Under the pieces are notes generated by a model, which was given only the letters and a program-made list of their open reading frames with translations, was not told the origin of the DNA and ran no database searches. A DNA stretch of 64,000 nucleotides, taken from Sphingomonas sp. LR60. Its GTDB lineage: Bacteria; Pseudomonadota; Alphaproteobacteria; Sphingomonadales; Sphingomonadaceae. Within the stretch, counting starts at the first letter, position 1. Each line of letters starts with the position of its first letter. This document shows positions 29,288 through 37,566 of this stretch, piece after piece. The stretch is from contig NZ_JASPFK010000001.1 of NCBI RefSeq assembly GCF_036855935.1, positions 2,730,501 through 2,794,500 on the forward strand, in the 5' to 3' direction. A program made the translations under genes and the position numbers.

Positions 29288-30133
29288 GGTGCTGTCAGTC
29301 TAATGCGAACCGCTCTCCACACGATGCATTTTGGGTCTTTGAGGGCGACGTTCAGCTAGCAAGCGCCTGCCACTCCGTTAGGGCGGCGGAGCGTCGTTCC
29401 CGGTAGGTCTGTCGATCGATGAGGTGGCGTTCCAGGCTGAAGTGGTTGTGGATGTTGGCGTAAATGGAGGCGAACTTCTGCAGTGTCTTCACCTGACGGA
29501 ACCGCTGCATCGCCCGCTCCCGTCGTCGAAACGGCAGGTGGCTGTTCTCCACCCGGTTGTTCGCCCAGCGGCCAACCTCCTGCTTCTCGGCGTTGCCCAA
29601 GTCGTTCATCGCTGCGCGGTAGCTGCGCAGACCGTCGGTGTTGATCGCCTCAGGCGAGCCGTGGCGCTTCAGCGCCTTCTTCATGAACGAAAGCGCAGCC
29701 GCTTTGTCGCGGGTTCTGGTGACGTAGCTTTCTAGCACCTCGCCTTCATGATCCACCGCTCGCCACAGGTAGACCATCTCGCCGTTCAGCTTTACGTACA
29801 TTTCGTCCAGGCGCCAACGCCAATGACGAAAGCCGCGCATCCGGCTCACCCGCTGGCGGCGGATGTCACCGGCGAACAGCGGACCGAACCTGTTCCACCA
29901 CAGCCGTACCGTCTCATGGGAGATGTCGATCCCGCGCTCGAACAGCAGGTCCTCCACGTTCCGCAGGCTCAGCGGAAAGCGCACGTACATCAACACCACC
30001 AGCCGGATCACCTCCGGCGACGAGTTGAAGTAGCGAAACGGCGAGGCTGGCTTGCGCGGGCGGGGCATGGCCCCGCCCTATCCAACTATCGCCCGTTTAT
30101 CAGACGGTGCATTTGGTTTGACGCTGCCTCACC
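29288..30133. mobile_element. IS6-family insertion sequence
   Basis: One transposase gene with short flanks, about 846 bp in all. Likely ends are GGTGCTGTCAG at 29288 and, on the other strand, GGTGAGGCAGCG from 30133; they match only in part, as GG(T)GNTGT-type IS6 ends do. I see no 8-bp target duplication, so the ends are tentative. A decayed copy of part of the same transposase lies at about 37000-37117. Confidence 0.6.
29352..30068 (-). CDS. IS6-family transposase
   Basis: A 238-residue DDE transposase. The catalytic triad is visible as D88 (WRLDEMYVKL), D145 (AINTDGLRSY) and E174 (NRVENSHLPFR), with the family motif FPLSLRNVEDLLFERGIDIS in the N-terminal DNA-binding region. Length is normal for IS6/IS26-type enzymes, and the frame is intact, so it may be active. 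IS6 elements move by replicative co-integration and often mark accessory regions, as here. Confidence 0.92.
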   Translation of the reverse strand: MPRPRKPASPFRYFNSSPEVIRLVVLMYVRFPLSLRNVEDLLFERGIDISHETVRLWWNRFGPLFAGDIRRQRVSRMRGFRHWRWRLDEMYVKLNGEMVYLWRAVDHEGEVLESYVTRTRDKAAALSFMKKALKRHGSPEAINTDGLRSYRAAMNDLGNAEKQEVGRWANNRVENSHLPFRRRERAMQRFRQVKTLQKFASIYANIHNHFSLERHLIDRQTYRERRSAALTEWQALAS

Positions 30134-30659
30134 CACTCTTACGGCAGCTGGTGCTCGAGGGGTTGCAGAGCGTGGGGTATGTCGCCGACGTCGTTTCGGC
30201 CGGGCCGTGTACTCGAGGTCATCTGCCGCTGATTACGATCCCGGAGCGTAGCATAGGCAACGTAGCCCGGGACCATCATGACCAATCAGAACGCGGCGCG
30301 GCCCGCCTTTAGCGCTGCCGAGCGTGAACAGCAGCGCATCACTCACCTCGTGCTTCGCGCGCCGCGGCCCTGCCGGAAGATCACCAGCAAGCGGAAGAGA
30401 CGAAAGCATCCATCATGCTGGCTCGCACAGTACGCGGCGTTCTTCAGCACGGTCGGCGCGAGGTTGATGACCAGCGTTTCGGCGCGGTGCGCGCGCAGCT
30501 CGCGGTCGTTGCGGCCGGCACGCAAAATGGGAGTGGAATGCTTTTCGCGCCTGGGGCAAAAGGAGACCGAGGTCGAGTGCTCCTCCGCATCCATGTACGC
30601 TTATGATGGTACGCGGGCGTTGTAGCGTGATTAAGGTAAAGACCTCCTTCGTTCCGCCA
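30134..30659. other. Stretch with no confident gene
   Basis: About 525 bases beside the IS6 element. A frame at 30278-30625 (+) begins MTNQNAARPAFSAAEREQQR and could be the start of a gene damaged by insertion or frameshift, but its second half reads like non-coding sequence. I recognise nothing else. Confidence 0.35.
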
Positions 30660-30887
30660 TCAGATAAAATCGGTGATCTCGATACTTACCTTAAATGACA
30701 CTTCACGTTGCGTCCCGACCTCTTCAATCCGGCACTCAGCGACGCGCTTGTTCTCGAAGGATTGCCCCTCAAGAAGCATATGTAGGCATAATCGGGTAAC
30801 CGCATCTCGCGCTGCGTTTATTGAGGGAAACCCTTCAGTAGCGGTGTAGGTGTTTCCATCTAAGATAACGATTGTGAATTTCGGCAT
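30660..30887 (-). CDS. Small DUF6894-like protein
   Basis: A 75-residue protein beginning MPKFTIVILDGNTYTATEGF. The layout (short N-terminal strand, Asp-Gly turn, an alpha helix NAARDAVTRLCLHMLL and a final strand pair EVSFKVSIEI) resembles the small DUF6894 proteins that are common in Sphingomonas and rhizobia and have no known role. AT-richer codon use than the neighbours suggests a different origin. An upstream start at 30914 exists but the family begins at MPKF. Confidence 0.5.
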   Translation of the reverse strand: MPKFTIVILDGNTYTATEGFPSINAARDAVTRLCLHMLLEGQSFENKRVAECRIEEVGTQREVSFKVSIEITDFI

Positions 30888-31264
30888 GTGCGGCCTTGTG
30901 GACAAATTCTCCAAATCGGTAATCCTATCAATCTGAGATATAATTCCGATCTGACACCAAACGGAGCAGCAACAGCTAGTGCTGTTAAACTCAACAAGAT
31001 TGATCGCAGCGGGCTAGCTCAGCTCGTGACCTCCTACCTTGCTACCCGTTATGGCTTAGAGAGCGACTCTATGCATGCGGATACCCATTGGGTAATCTCA
31101 GATCGGGTCGTCTCTGAAGCCGAGGGGAGTAGATGATCGAAGCGGACGACCACTCAGTTTCAGCCACTAAGGGCGCGTATTTCGATCAGCTTCTATCCCG
31201 TGTTGTAGTCAAGTGTCGATAAACCTGCGACAGTGTCGACCGTTTATGATCTGGGGTAAGTCAT
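30888..31264. other. Stretch with no confident gene
   Basis: About 375 bases of lower GC between the DUF6894-like gene and the response regulator. A frame ending at 31136 contains IDRSGLAQLVTSYLATRYGL and might be a short real protein, but no good start is visible. The end must hold the promoter of the response regulator gene. Confidence 0.3.
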
Positions 31265-31636
31265 GTGGGGCAGGCGCTTGCGGGATACATCGTTTTGGTG
31301 GTTGAGAACGAGTATTTCATTGCGAGTGACACCGCTGAGTCGCTCGCGCGAGCTGGAGCGACGATTCTTGGGCCATGCGCAACCGTTGCAGCTGCTGTGC
31401 GGTTGATCGAAGAAACCTCTCCGTCGCACGCCGTTTTAGATCTTAACCTCGACGGGTCTGGCGCTCGCTTCGAACTCGCCAGGCAGCTCCAGAGCCGCAA
31501 GGTTAAGAGCGTCATCGTCTCTGGGTACGACAAAGGGACGCTGCCTAACGATCTGGCGGGCATACCATTCCTGATGAAGCCTGTATCTTATGGCCAATTG
31601 GTCGAAGTTTTCGCCGCTTTGCCTGCAGCTCATTAG
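31265..31636 (+). CDS. Single-domain response regulator
   Basis: A 123-residue receiver domain with no output domain. The phosphoacceptor is D59 (HAVLDLNLDG), the acidic pocket is in VVENEY and the conserved Lys is K105 (FLMKPV). Such stand-alone receivers in sphingomonads often feed or drain phosphate in the HisKA_2/HWE kinase networks of the stress response. It starts with GTG preceded by GGGGTAAG. A candidate small-RNA module follows it at 31692. Confidence 0.85.
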   Translation: MGQALAGYIVLVVENEYFIASDTAESLARAGATILGPCATVAAAVRLIEETSPSHAVLDLNLDGSGARFELARQLQSRKVKSVIVSGYDKGTLPNDLAGIPFLMKPVSYGQLVEVFAALPAAH

Positions 31637-31691
31637 CTGTTCGAGTGCATGGTGGCTAAAGCGGACGGCCGTGATTGGATATCAAGCAGGT

Positions 31692-31760
31692 ATACTCGGC
31701 ACTGATCGTCAATTGCGCGGAAGCAAACAGGCAACTGAGGCAGAGGCTCCCTCCGCCTTA
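31692..31760 (+). ncRNA. Candidate small RNA, promoter-hairpin module A
   Basis: TATACT at 31692 resembles a -10 box; 46 bases on, GAGGCAGAGG and CCCTCCGCCTT form a GC-rich hairpin (31738-31760). The stretch between matches module C at 43680 (TCGGCACTGAT against TCGGTGCCGAT, then TTGCGC). No -35 could be fixed and no T-run follows this copy. No coding frame explains it. A transcript would be about 60-65 bases. Confidence 0.4.
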
Positions 31761-31797
31761 ATGACCAGGATTGGTGGGAATTGGACCTTCGCCGCTG

Positions 31798-31926
31798 CTA
31801 CCAAAAGATATGATCGGTAATGACGCCGAATCTAACGAGGAAACCCAGTACCACGCCGATGAGAAGCAGGACCCCGTACACGGCTATGGCTTGGGTCCGG
31901 CTTCGGCGATCCGTCTTATAGCTCAT
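31798..31926 (-). CDS. 42-residue single-span membrane protein
   Basis: A small protein MSYKTDRRSRTQAIAVYGVL followed by a hydrophobic segment to FLVRFGVI and a short tail. A basic N-terminus and one membrane helix suggest an inner-membrane peptide. AAGG lies about ten bases before the ATG. It lies between candidate modules A and B. No function is known; similar tiny membrane proteins are common in sphingomonads. Confidence 0.6.
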   Translation of the reverse strand: MSYKTDRRSRTQAIAVYGVLLLIGVVLGFLVRFGVITDHIFW

Positions 31927-32027
31927 GTCTGACCGCCTTGTAGCTGATTGAGCATCGAGGGTGAGCGATCCGGCCCATATCTGCAAGTGGGCGAAAGCGG
32001 GAGAACGTGCCCGGGGTACCCGGCGGG

Positions 32028-32096
32028 TATAATCGAGTCCTATCGCCCTCACAACCAAGCGCCGGAGGCGATTGAGGCGGAGGGCTCCTCCGCCTC
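32028..32096 (+). ncRNA. Candidate small RNA, promoter-hairpin module B
   Basis: TATAAT at 32028 is a perfect -10 box; 46 bases on, GAGGCGGAGG and CCTCCGCCTC form a perfect 10-bp stem with a 3-base loop (32074-32096). The region from CTGCAAGTGGGCGAAAGCGG (31981) through the hairpin matches module C at 43634-43745. The sequence overlaps no gene. The loop side carries CTCCTCC, an anti-ribosome-site motif. Confidence 0.45.
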
Positions 32097-32124
32097 GCTC
32101 GGCAAACAGATAAAATTGCGTGCC

Positions 32125-32274
32125 TTACGTTTTCAGCCTGCGCGACTTTTGATCTTCATGCAGGTGGCTGTCATCGCCTTCGATTTCAGTGCTGCTATCG
32201 TCCTCACCGCCACCAGTGTCCGGAGTGCTCTCCGACGATTGGTCTTTGTCTTGTTCTTTTTTCTCACCGGGCAC
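32125..32274 (-). CDS. 49-residue acidic disordered protein
   Basis: A small hydrophilic protein beginning (M)PGEKKEQDKDQSSESTP and continuing with GGGEDDSSTEIEGDD, ending SRRLKT. It starts with GTG, six bases after a strong AGGAGAAG ribosome site. It is highly charged and very probably disordered. It lies 38 bases downstream of a second small protein on the same strand, and the two are likely co-transcribed. I do not recognise a family. Confidence 0.6.
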   Translation of the reverse strand: MPGEKKEQDKDQSSESTPDTGGGEDDSSTEIEGDDSHLHEDQKSRRLKT

Positions 32275-32312
32275 GTTGCTTCTCCTATGCTGTCACAAAC
32301 GTACGTTGTCGC

Positions 32313-32465
32313 TTAATCGCTTCCCTCATTGGGATCGAAGTTTTTCCGGCCGGCCTTAGTAAGATCTTCCACCTTTGACGGGCTCTCATTCTTGCCGCTG
32401 CCTGCGTCACTCGGTTGATAGGGCTTCTGTTTTTCTTTTCTGTCATCCGTATGATTGGCATTCAT
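32313..32465 (-). CDS. 50-residue hydrophilic small protein
   Basis: A small protein beginning MNANHTDDRKEKQKPYQPSD and ending KNFDPNEGSD. It has no hydrophobic segment and is rich in Lys, Asp and Pro. GAGGGAAGTT precedes the ATG. With the acidic protein downstream it forms a two-gene unit. The composition resembles stress-induced hydrophilic peptides; this is inference. Confidence 0.6.
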   Translation of the reverse strand: MNANHTDDRKEKQKPYQPSDAGSGKNESPSKVEDLTKAGRKNFDPNEGSD

Positions 32466-32644
32466 AACTTCCCTCCTCGTCTATAAAACTAAACGCGCGA
32501 ATGGCAACATCGGCCCCCGCCAGCAAATAAGCAGGAACGATCCCACATGGGCGGTAGGCCGATGATCCGAATGGTGCGGCGCCGAGAGGCGCTTGGGGGC
32601 GCCAAGCCAGAGGATCCCTCCGCCTCTATGACCGGGATTGGTGG

Positions 32645-32971
32645 TTAGCCGACCGACATCTCAATGGAGATATTGGCCAGTGCGACCATGTGCTCCAGCA
32701 GGCCAAGCCGATACCGTCTTGCCCAATCCCCTTCTGTATTATAGAGGCAACACACCGCTCCAACGAGGAACCTTGTGACAAACTCGCAAACAGCCCAGCA
32801 AGTGGAGCTTACCGCGAAAAACCTAAGGGCGTCCGTTGTGCCTACGACATTCAGCGACATGGTCCCTATTCCGCTCAGGCAAACAGACGGAGCAAGCCCA
32901 TGCGCGCCATCGCCTATCTCCAGCCCGGCCCAATCGGCCAACCAGACGTTGACGTGCTCCCCGGAAAACAT
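32645..32971 (-). CDS. Doubtful small protein
   Basis: A possible 108-residue protein starting MFSGEHVNVWLADW and ending EHMVALANISIEMSVG. The last 35 residues look protein-like (ARRYRLGLLEHMVAL), the rest less so, and no ribosome site supports the start. Only the C-terminal part may be real. A hairpin CCAGAGGATCCCTCCGCCTC at 32608 sharing 29 bases with module A follows its end. Confidence 0.25.
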   Translation of the reverse strand: MFSGEHVNVWLADWAGLEIGDGAHGLAPSVCLSGIGTMSLNVVGTTDALRFFAVSSTCWAVCEFVTRFLVGAVCCLYNTEGDWARRYRLGLLEHMVALANISIEMSVG

Positions 32972-33008
32972 GCCATTGATAAGTTAGCTCGTCAGATGGA
33001 AACGAGCG

Positions 33009-33720
33009 ATGCGGCAAGGCCGTTTTACCGAGGATCAAATCGTAGGCGTGCTGCGTGAGCACGAGGCTGGCGTGAAGACCGCCGAGCTGTGCCGGAAGCA
33101 CGGAATCAGCGATGCGAAGTTCTACAACTGAATGTCGGAATACGGCGGGATGACCGTGTCAGAAGCGGCGCGGTTGCGGAAGCTGGAGGACGAGAACCGA
33201 CGGCTGAAGAAGTTGCTGGCGGAGTCGATGCTGGACGTGTCGGCGCTGAAGGATCTGCTGGGAAAAACTGACCAGGTCTGCGGATCGCTACGCTGCGGTG
33301 GAGAAGCTGATGACCGGCCACGGCTTCTCCGAGCGTCGCGCCTGCAAGCTGGTGGGGGTCAACCGGTCGGCGTGGCAATATGAGCCGCTTCGCGGAAAGG
33401 ACGATGCTGTCCGCGAGCGGATGCGCGAGATCGCCAACGAGCGTCGCGGGGTTCGGTTATCGCCGGCTTGCAATCCTGCTCAGGCGCGAAGGCAAAGGCA
33501 TGAACCCGAAGAAGGTGTACCGGCTGTATCGCGAGGAGCGGCTGACGGTGCGCAAGCGTGGCGGCCGGAAACGGGCATTGGGCACACGGGCGCCGATGGC
33601 TATTCCGCAGGATCCCAACCAGCGCTGGTCGCTCGACTTCCTATCGGATGCATTGGCCTGTGGCCGGCGGTTCCGCGTGCGTGGGTGTCATCGACGACTA
33701 CCCGCCGCATGTATCGTGAA
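33009..33720 (+). pseudogene. Remnant of an IS3-family (IS407/IS511-like) transposase
   Basis: The first protein begins MRQGRFTEDQIVGVLREHEA and shows the helix-turn-helix TAELCRKHGISDAKFYN, but a TGA replaces the Trp codon after FYN; the leucine-zipper part LEDENRRLKKLLAESMLDVS continues after it. The second protein (EKLMTGHGFSERRACKLVGV, then KKVYRLYREERLTVRKRGGR) carries at least one frameshift near 33450 and ends near GVIDDY, so most of the DDE catalytic domain is gone. It is dead. It directly abuts the TonB receptor gene. Confidence 0.88.
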
Positions 33721-33846
33721 TAACGAAAGCAGGACAGCACTGTTGCCACACCGCCACAGTGCGCCACTAAAGCTCGTCGCTCTATTGCGCCGGCGCAAGC
33801 CGAGGTTCTTCCTGACGCCACGAGGGTAGGATTGGGGACACCTGAG

Positions 33847-36800
33847 ATGACGATGAAGATCAGCCACCGCCATGCGGGCTGCGCGATGCTGGCTTTGGCG
33901 ATGGGATGCCTAAGCGGCACAGCGGCGGCGCAGCAAACCGATAATTTGCCGATCGCATCGGAGCCGTCGGCACAGGCCGCCCCAACCTCGGCGGACGGCA
34001 GCACCGGCAACGACATCGTTGTCACAGGATCGCGCATCCGCCGCCCCGATTTTGACAGCCCTAGCCCCGTCGTCTCGCTGGGTGCCGCAACGATCCAGCA
34101 GTCGGGCATCACGAACCTGACCGACTTCCTGACGGGTTTCCCGGCGCTTCAGGGCTCCTCGACCTCTGCCGATAATTCGGGGAGTGGAGCGGGCATCGGC
34201 GCGACCGGGCTGAACTTGCTCAACCTGCGTAACCTCGGAACCGAGCGCACGCTGGTGCTGGTTGATGGGCGCCGCCATGTTGCCTCCTTGCCGGGCACGC
34301 AGGCCGTCGACGTAAACACAATTCCGATCGACCTGGTGGAGCGCGTAGACGTGCTGACGGGCGGCGCCTCGGCAATCTACGGCGCGGACGCGGTCAGCGG
34401 CGTCGTCAACTTCGTGTTGAAGAAGGACTTCGAAGGCATAACCGCGCGTGGTCAGGCCGGGCTCAGCGACCATGGCGACGCCGGCAAGCGGTACGTCGCG
34501 GTCACCGCAGGCAAAAACTTTGCCGACGGCCGTGGCAATTTCGCGGTGGCCTACGAATATGCCGAGGAAAGCCGCTTGCAGGCGCGCGCGCGTCCGCAAT
34601 ATCGCGGCGGCAATTACACCGGCTTCTACCGCAATCCCGCAGATCCCGAATTCAAGGCTGGGTACACCGGCGGCGCCAGCAACGGCATCCCCGATCGCAT
34701 CCCGACGCGCGACGTCCGCTACAACGACACCGCGCGCGAAGGCGGCATAGACGTCGATTTCGACGGCGCCCCCGATTACGTCGTCGACGGGGCGGGGCAG
34801 TTGGTGCCGTTCAATATCGGCACCGTCGTCCAGCCGGGTTATTCGACCGGCGGCAACGGAACGCGCGTCGCCGATTACCAGAACGACCTTCTGCCTGAAC
34901 TGAAGCGTCATGTGGTCAACGTGATCGGCCATTTCGACGTCTCGCCGGCGCTGACGCTCTTCGTCGAGGGTAAATATGCCAATGTAAAGGCTTTCTCGCT
35001 GGGGCAGCCGTCGTTCGACTATTACCTCAACATCGCGCCCGACAATGCCTATCTGCCCGCTCAACTGGCCGGCAACGGGGCGCTATTGACCCGCGACAAT
35101 TTTGACCTTGGGCAGCGCGGCGAGAACATCACGCGTGAGACATTTCGCAGCGTGGTCGGCGCTCGTGGCGACGTTAGTCCGCACGCCAGTTACGAGATCT
35201 CCTACACCTTCGGCCAGACCAACGTCACGAGCAACTACGTCAACGATAACTACGACGATCGCTTCCTGGCCGGACTGGATGCGGTGCGCGATCCGGCTAC
35301 CGGGCAAATTACTTGCCGCGTCAATCTTGACCCAACCGCGCTGCCCGATCAGCCATATATCGACCCCGACACGGGCCGCTACACCGGTGCGCCGCGTACC
35401 TTCCGGCCCGGTGAGTGCGTGCCGCTCAACCTGTTCGGCGACAACGTCGCCAGCCAGGCGGCGCTGGACTTCGTGCGCGCCAACACGACCGACCGGTCGC
35501 GGATTCGGCAGCAGGTGGTCACTGCGTCGCTGTCGGGCGATTTCGGTCAAATCTTTCGACTGCCGGGCGGCCCTGTCGGCTTCGCGGTCGGTGGCGAGTA
35601 TCGCAAGGAGGAAAGCCGCTTCATCCCCGATGCGATCGCGGCACAAGGCCTGACCTTCACTAACGCGCTCGGTCGGGACGAAGGATCGTTTGACGTCAAG
35701 GAAGTGTTTGGCGAGCTGAACGCCCCCCTGCTACGCGATCTCCCGTTCGCCCACCGGCTGGAAGTCGGCGCCGCGGCGCGCTTCTCCGATTATTCAACGA
35801 TCGGAAATACCACCACGTGGAAGGTCGACGGCACCTGGTCTCCGGTGCGCGACATCACCTTCAACGGCACCTACTCAAAGGCGGTGCGTGCCCCTAACAT
35901 CGGCGAGCTGTTCGGTGCGCGGTCGCAGACCTTCGCATTCATCACCGACCCGTGCGACCGCGCCGAGATCCAGAACGGCACGCAATACCGCGCCGCCAAT
36001 TGCCAGGCTCTACTCGGGGGTTGGGGGTCACCGATCCGGCCAGCTATGTCGACGGGCGCAGCGCGAGCATTGGCGGTTTCAGCGGCGGCAACCTTGCGCT
36101 GCGTGAGGAGGAGGCGACCACCTGGACTGCAGGTGCAGTGCTACAGCCGAGGTTTGTGCCCGGCCTGACGGTGCGTGCCGACTGGTACGACATCAAGTTG
36201 AAGAACGCTATCAACACCGTCACCGCGACGCAGCTGGCACAACTATGCGTCGATCAGCCGACGCTTCAAAATCAGTTCTGCGGCCAGCTTACGCGCACGG
36301 CTGCGGCAACCAGCACGGCAGAAATCGGCAACATCACCAGCTTCACCGTCATTCCGCAGAATGTTGCAAGCTTCGCGACCGCCGGATTGGACCTGAACGT
36401 CAATTACCGGTTAGAAACTGCCTCACTCGGTAATTTCAATCTGCGGGTAATCGGCAATTATCTGGACAAGCTGGAGTTCTACGGGACGCCGGGTGCAGAT
36501 GTCACCAACAGCCGCGGCGAAGCCTATGCGCCGAAATACACTGTCAACGCCGACCTGACGTGGCAGCTAAATGCACTAACTCTGAACTACGGCCTTTCGT
36601 GGTTCGACAAGACGCTGCGCTACACCAATCAGATTATGACAGGAAATCCTGACATTGTTGCTCGTGAGTATAAGTACGTCAAGCAGCTGTGGCAGCACGA
36701 TATTTACGCCAGTGTCGACATCACCGACCGCTTCCAGATGTTTGGTGGTGTCAACAATGTGTTCGGGCAGAAGCCGGAACTTGCCACATTGTCCTATCCG

Positions 36801-36860
36801 GTGTCGGCAGTTGGCCGCTACATGTTCGTCGGCGCACGGGTGAAATTGCCGCGCATCTAA
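33847..36860 (+). pseudogene. Large TonB-dependent receptor, frameshifted
   Basis: A TonB-dependent receptor of the large (about 1000-residue) sphingomonad type. It has a signal peptide (ending TAAAQQ), a TonB-box-like NDIVVTGSRIRRPDFDSPSP, a plug with VNTIPIDLVERVDVLTGGAS and AIYGADAVSGVVNF, and a barrel ending YMFVGARVKLPRI. The frame breaks near 36018-36030 within GGGGGTTGGGGG; one more G gives GGLGVTDPASYVDG and about 1004 residues. As given, the last quarter of the barrel is lost. The start at 33847 is the first ATG with a normal signal peptide. Upstream lies an IS3 remnant. Confidence 0.88.
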
Positions 36861-36999
36861 ATGCGGATGGATTGGTGTCGCAGGTTGGCATGCCTGCGGC
36901 ATCATGCCTCGGCCATTTTCTGTTCCACCAATGCACCCGCGCGCGCCAAGTCCACGTCCGTTGGCTATTCGAAGGACTGATATCCGAATGCCTCGCCCG

Positions 37000-37117
37000 T
37001 AACGTCTTCATCTGCCAAGACGCTGCATCGCCCGCTCCATCGTCGGAATGTCGGGTGACCGCTCTTCACCCAGTTTCTCACCCCGCGCGCCACCTCCTGC
37101 TTATCAGCCCCTTGCAG
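37000..37117 (-). mobile_element. Decayed IS6-family transposase fragment
   Basis: CGCTGCATCGCCCGCTCC, then CACCC and CACCTCCTGCTT occur in the same order and spacing as in the intact IS6 transposase at 29506-29600, with about one in four bases changed. No open frame survives. Confidence 0.75.
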
Positions 37118-37294
37118 ACCGGGCTCTCGGCCACTGGCCCATCATCTACGCACCGCGGATCGCCCATAGCGAGGAGGCAGCGGGCTTGCTTCCCCTGGTG
37201 GGCATAGGCATGGGCGGTGGCCGGGTCTTCTCGCAATCGTGACGCGCTGGTATTGAACCAGTTCGCTGTCGGCCGCGCCGCCCAACCGATCGAA

Positions 37295-37357
37295 AGACCC
37301 ACTTCCGGCCGCTCAGTCGGTTCGCAGAGCTTCCCCATACCCGACGTTCGTTCATCT
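37295..37357. repeat. Dispersed intergenic repeat, copy 1
   Basis: AGACCCACTTCCGGCC, a 25-30 base centre, then CGACGTTCGTTCATC. It resembles copies at 47216, 50416 and 59921 (TGACCCACAAACGGTCATT ... CGGACGTTCATTCATG). Confidence 0.4.
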
Positions 37358-37566
37358 TCATTACGACAGATAGCCGTCAGCGCTTTTGGTGCCGAACAGC
37401 CTAGGAGAGTGTTGAGCCGGCTCCCACCCAAACTTTTTGCTGAAGTAGCGTTGGCCTTTGAAAGGGCGGGCTGCCGATGGCTAGAACTCGAAGCAGGCAC
37501 TGCAGCACGCTCATGATCATAGAGGCGCTACCGTAAACGTTAAGTTCTGCGGCGTACCGCGCCGTT

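Larger units (their letters stand above)
36861..37566. other. Gene-free decayed region
   Basis: About 700 bases between the TonB receptor and the GGDEF/EAL gene with no intact gene. It contains a decayed IS6 transposase fragment at about 37000-37117 and a member of a dispersed repeat at 37295-37357. Confidence 0.6.

Noticed and set aside
29280..30141. Eight-base target duplication around the IS6 element
   Set aside because: The bases flanking the proposed ends (ATGTTGGC and CACTCTTA) do not match.
30343..30594. An 83-residue minus-strand frame near the IS6 element
   Set aside because: No ribosome site, no family and a competing weak frame on the other strand; coding could not be supported for either.
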